DNA from: Aphrophora alni
Taxonomy: Eukaryota > Arthropoda > Insecta > Hemiptera > Aphrophoridae
Length of the DNA stretch: 64,000 nt
NCBI GenBank assembly: GCA_963513935.1
Contig: OY740774.1
Coordinates: 24,323,949 to 24,387,948 of the forward strand
Direction: 5' to 3'
A program made the position numbers and the translations under genes. Positions 60,694 to 64,000 of the stretch are shown here, in pieces. The notes beneath the pieces were generated by a model. The model searched no databases. It was not told the DNA's origin and saw only the letters and a list, made by a program, of their open reading frames with translations. Position 1 is the stretch's first letter, and the number at the start of each line of letters is the position of its first letter.

Positions 60694-60890
60694 ATCCATC
60701 TGGGCGTGATAATGAAGGCTTGGTGAACGGAAACAACCAAAGGGATTGGGGAGGTTATAGAGGACGCGGAGGACCAAGGCATGGGGGCAGAGGAAGTCGC
60801 CCTGGACGTGGAAGTAATAGAAATGGTCGAACATATGGTAAAAAACATCAAGATCCTGAATATCCAGATTACCCTACAGAATACACCCAG
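60694..60890 (+). CDS. LARP1: LARP1 internal exon, Gly/Arg-rich RNA-binding tract
   Basis: This 197-base exon enters in phase 1 (acceptor tgttgcag) and leaves in phase 0 (donor GTGGGT), giving 66 codons. The middle is a tract of RG, GGR and RGS repeats (for example YRGRGGPRHGGRG), matching the long RGRGRG run that precedes the La motif in LARP1. The end is Tyr/Pro/Asp-rich (DPEYPDYPTEYTQ), like the aromatic segment before YYY in relatives. The La motif (the region around YYFS) is not in the window, so the next exon must lie beyond 64000. A piggyBac-type deletion derivative ends 283 bp upstream of this exon, and a satellite begins 984 bp downstream. An antisense open frame at 60492-60851 is only a shadow of this exon. 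Confidence 0.93.
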
Positions 60891-61874
60891 GTGGGTAAAT
60901 TAATAATAATTAATTGTGTTCCATTCATTCAATATTTAATTCAAATTATGAAATCTTAAGCAATGATAATTTAAAGTAAAATTTATAGTAATGAGCTTGG
61001 TTAATCAACTATCAAAATAACAAAAATGAAATACATTTGAACCTCATTAGTCACCCTCTTGCTTATTGAAGATTTCTGTGAATTAAACCAAAATCTACGC
61101 TACGTAAAACCAAAAAAATACAATGTTGGGTCATTAAAATTCAGTTTTGTGTTTTTAAATTAACCAAAATTAAATACAGCGTACTTTCATTAACAATCTC
61201 AAAACATCAAAAGAAAGCATACATAAAAACCATCATGAGTAATTATCAAATCAAATAAGTGTCATAAAAAATTATATTCAGTAGTAATAGTAAGTATAAG
61301 TATTTGTAATATTATGAAAAATATATTGTTCTTTGCTTTTAAAGAAGATTAGAATATGATATGAAATAAATAACTACTTAATGAATTTGAGTTAGTGTTT
61401 TTATAACATATACAAATATAAATTTTTGCCAATTCAACAAAGATACTCTAAATATTTTTATTACAGCAAAGTGGTTCTTTCTTTTGATGTGGAAACAACG
61501 TATAATTTGTAATTTTGCTTAACAATATTCAGAGATAAGAGGTGCTAGATTTATTTGTTTAATAACATGTGGACAGTTTTATCACTACATTATCAGTAAA
61601 ATATCGTATTATGTTCCCACAATGATTTTTAATGATCCAACTCAAACTTACAGTTTTCAAGTGTACTCAAACCTTAATTTAAAAAGTTTTTTTTGATAAT
61701 AGTAGATGAATCATGTTAAAAATATCCTTTATTCAGATATTTGCATCATTTTTTTATTGATATAAACAATACATGGTATTTTGTAAGTCTAAATTAACTC
61801 TCAATATAAATGACTAAAACTACACAATATAAACTGAACAAACCAAATGAATGAAAATACCAAATTAAGGGCTT
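60891..61874 (+). other. LARP1 intron sequence up to the satellite
   Basis: AT-rich, no coding sequence or repeat recognised. No acceptor followed by La-motif-like sequence was seen. Confidence 0.5.
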
Positions 61875-64000
61875 GGTGGATTCGCTAACACCACAAAGGT
61901 CTTCTAATAAATGTCTATTGAGTGGAGATTGATAGTACCTTCCTACCAAGTTTTATAATTGTTTGCATAATATGATGACTTACTTGTGTCATAATCTTTG
62001 CTAGGCATATATATTCATTAGTTATGTATTAACAGTTTTTAATTACTGCACAGTTTAAGGGCTTGTTTGATTTCTATCAAATAAGTTTGTAATTTGTGCA
62101 AGAATAAAAGGTGGATTCGCTAACACCACAAAGGTATTCTAATGAATACCTAATGAGTGGAGTTTGATAGTACCCTCCTGACAAGTTTTACAGTTGTTTG
62201 CATAATGTGATGAATTACTTGTGTCAATCTTTGCTAGGCAAATATTATCATTTGTTATGTATATACAGTTTTTAATTACTGCACAGTTTAAGGGCTTGTT
62301 TGATTTCTCTCAAATAAGTTTGTAATTTGTGCAAGAATAAAAGGTGGATTCGCTAACACCACAAAGGTCTTCTTATGAATACCTAATGAGTGGAGTTTGA
62401 TAGTACCCTCCTGACAAGTTTTATAGTTGTTTGCATAATGTGATGAATTACTTGTGTCAATCTTTGCTAGGCATATATTATCATTTGTTATATATTAACA
62501 GTTTTTTAATTACTGCACAGTTTAAGGGCTTGTTTGATTTCTCTCAAATAAGTTTGTAATTTGTGCAAGAATAAAAGGTGGATTCGCTAACACCACAAAG
62601 GTCTTCTAATGAATACCTAATGAGTGGAGTTTGATAGTACCCTCCTGACAAGTTTTACAGTTGTTTGCATAATGTGATGAATTACTTGTGTCAATCTTTG
62701 CTAAGCATATATTATCATATGTTATATATTAACAGTTTTTAATTACTGCACAGTTTAAGGGCTTGTTTGATTTCTATCAAATAAGTTTGTAATTTGTGCA
62801 AGAATAAAAGGTGGATTCACTAACACCACAAAGGTCTTCTAATAAATGTCTATTGAATGGAGTTTGATAGTACCCTCCTACCAAGTTTTATAGTTGTTTG
62901 CATAATATGATGACTTACTTGTGTCATAATCTTTGCTAGGCATATATTATCATTTGTTATATATTAACAGTTTTTTTTAATAACTGCACAGTTTAAGGGC
63001 TTGTTTGATTTCTATTAAAGGAGTTTGTAATTTGTGCAAGAATAAAAGGTGGATTCGCTAACACCACAAAGGTCTTCTAATGAATACCTAATGAGTGGAG
63101 TTTGATAGTACCCTCCTGACAAGTTTAATAGTTGTTTGCATAATGTGATGAATTACTTGTGTCAAATCTTTGCTAGGCATATATTATAATTTTTTATATA
63201 TTAACAGTTTTTTAATTACTGCACAGTTTAAGGGCTTGTTTGATTGCTATCAAATAAGTTTGTGATTTGTGCAAGAATAAAAGGTGGATTCGCTAACACC
63301 ACAAAGGTATTCTAATGAATACCTAATGAGTGGAGTTTGATAGTACCCTCCTGACAAGTTTTACAGTTGTTTGCATATTGTGATGAATTACCTGTATCGT
63401 ATTCTTTGCTAGGCAAATATTATCATTTGTTATGTATATACAGTTTTTAATTACTGCACAGTTTAAGGGCTTGTTTGATTTCTATCAAATAAGTTTGTAA
63501 TTTGTGCAAGAATAAAAGGTGGATTCGCTAACACCACAAAGGTCTTCTAATGAATACCTAATGAGTGGAGTTTGATAGTACCCTCCTGACAAGTTTTACA
63601 GTTGTTTGTATAATGTAATGAATTACTTGTAACATAATCTTTACTAGGCATATATTATAATTTGTTATATATTACCAGTTTTTTAATTACTGCACAGTTA
63701 TTGGCTTGTTAGATTTCTAATAAAGGAGTTTGTAATTTGTGCATGAATAAAAGGTGGATTCGCTAACACCACAAAGGTCTTCTAATGAATACCTAATGAG
63801 TGGAGTTTGATACCCTCCTGACAGGTTTAATAGTTGTTTGCATATTGTGATGAATTACCTGTGTCGTAATCTTTGCTAGGCATATATTATAATTTGTTAT
63901 GTATATACAGTTTTTAATTACTGCATGGTTTAAGGGCTTGTTTGATTGCTATCAAATAAGTTTGTGATTTGTGCAAGAATAAAAGGTGGATTCGCTAACA
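61875..64000 (+). repeat. Satellite of about 234-bp units, runs off the window
   Basis: Unit starts (ggtggattcgctaacacc) lie at 61875, 62110, 62343, 62577, 62810, 63048, 63283, 63518, 63753 and 63985: nine full units of 232-238 bp and the start of a tenth. Units differ by a few per cent and by small indels. The first and fifth share variants (aataaatgtctattga) that the others replace with aatgaatacctaatga. The array lies within the LARP1 intron after the Gly/Arg exon. Confidence 0.97.

Noticed and set aside
60492..60851. 119-codon minus frame, Ser/Thr-rich
   Set aside because: It is the antisense shadow of the Gly/Arg-rich LARP1 exon.

Overview
This is an AT-rich nuclear window from an animal, most likely an arthropod and plausibly a hemipteran insect. 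The reasons are spliced exons of LARP1 with GT-AG introns of 1.7 to more than 15 kb, a block of degenerate CCTAA-type pentamers (the insect telomere motif is TTAGG/CCTAA), and many dead mariner, piggyBac, Tigger and LINE elements of insect type. The species cannot be fixed from the sequence. There are no bacterial-type genes, rRNA genes, intact tRNA genes or CRISPR arrays.

The only host gene recognised is LARP1 (La-related protein 1), on the + strand. Five consecutive internal exons lie at 34098-34183, 40934-40996, 56322-56523, 58845-58949 and 60694-60890. Their phases join without conflict and encode about 217 residues of the N-terminal half: a conserved DWPTLG motif, an acidic and basic linker, the HKWVPL motif, and a Gly/Arg-rich tract. 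The start codon lies upstream (outside the window or missed). The La module and DM15 domain should lie beyond base 64000.

From 1 to 34 kb the window is intergenic or a very large upstream intron. It is built from dispersed repeats. The commonest is a SINE-like family of about 230 bp with a terminal hairpin (19 copies counted in the whole window). This part also holds a telomere-like pentamer array (9714-10355) next to an inverted pair of Penelope-like termini with hammerhead-ribozyme-like cores, a 15 x 35 bp expansion inside one SINE-like copy (17068-17592), and a broken phospholipase A2-like gene of viral or Polinton type (23150-23790, minus).

From 34 to 61 kb the LARP1 introns hold a diverged long inverted repeat, a Tigger/pogo MITE with TA duplications, pseudogenes of mariner, piggyBac and other DDE transposases, a LINE tail, and a 686-bp piggyBac deletion derivative with TTAA duplications. 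Most transposase fossils lie antisense to LARP1. From 61.9 kb to the end is a tandem satellite with a unit of about 234 bp, inside the LARP1 intron, that runs off the window.

All repeat and homology calls were made by eye; boundaries are approximate unless a target-site duplication is named.
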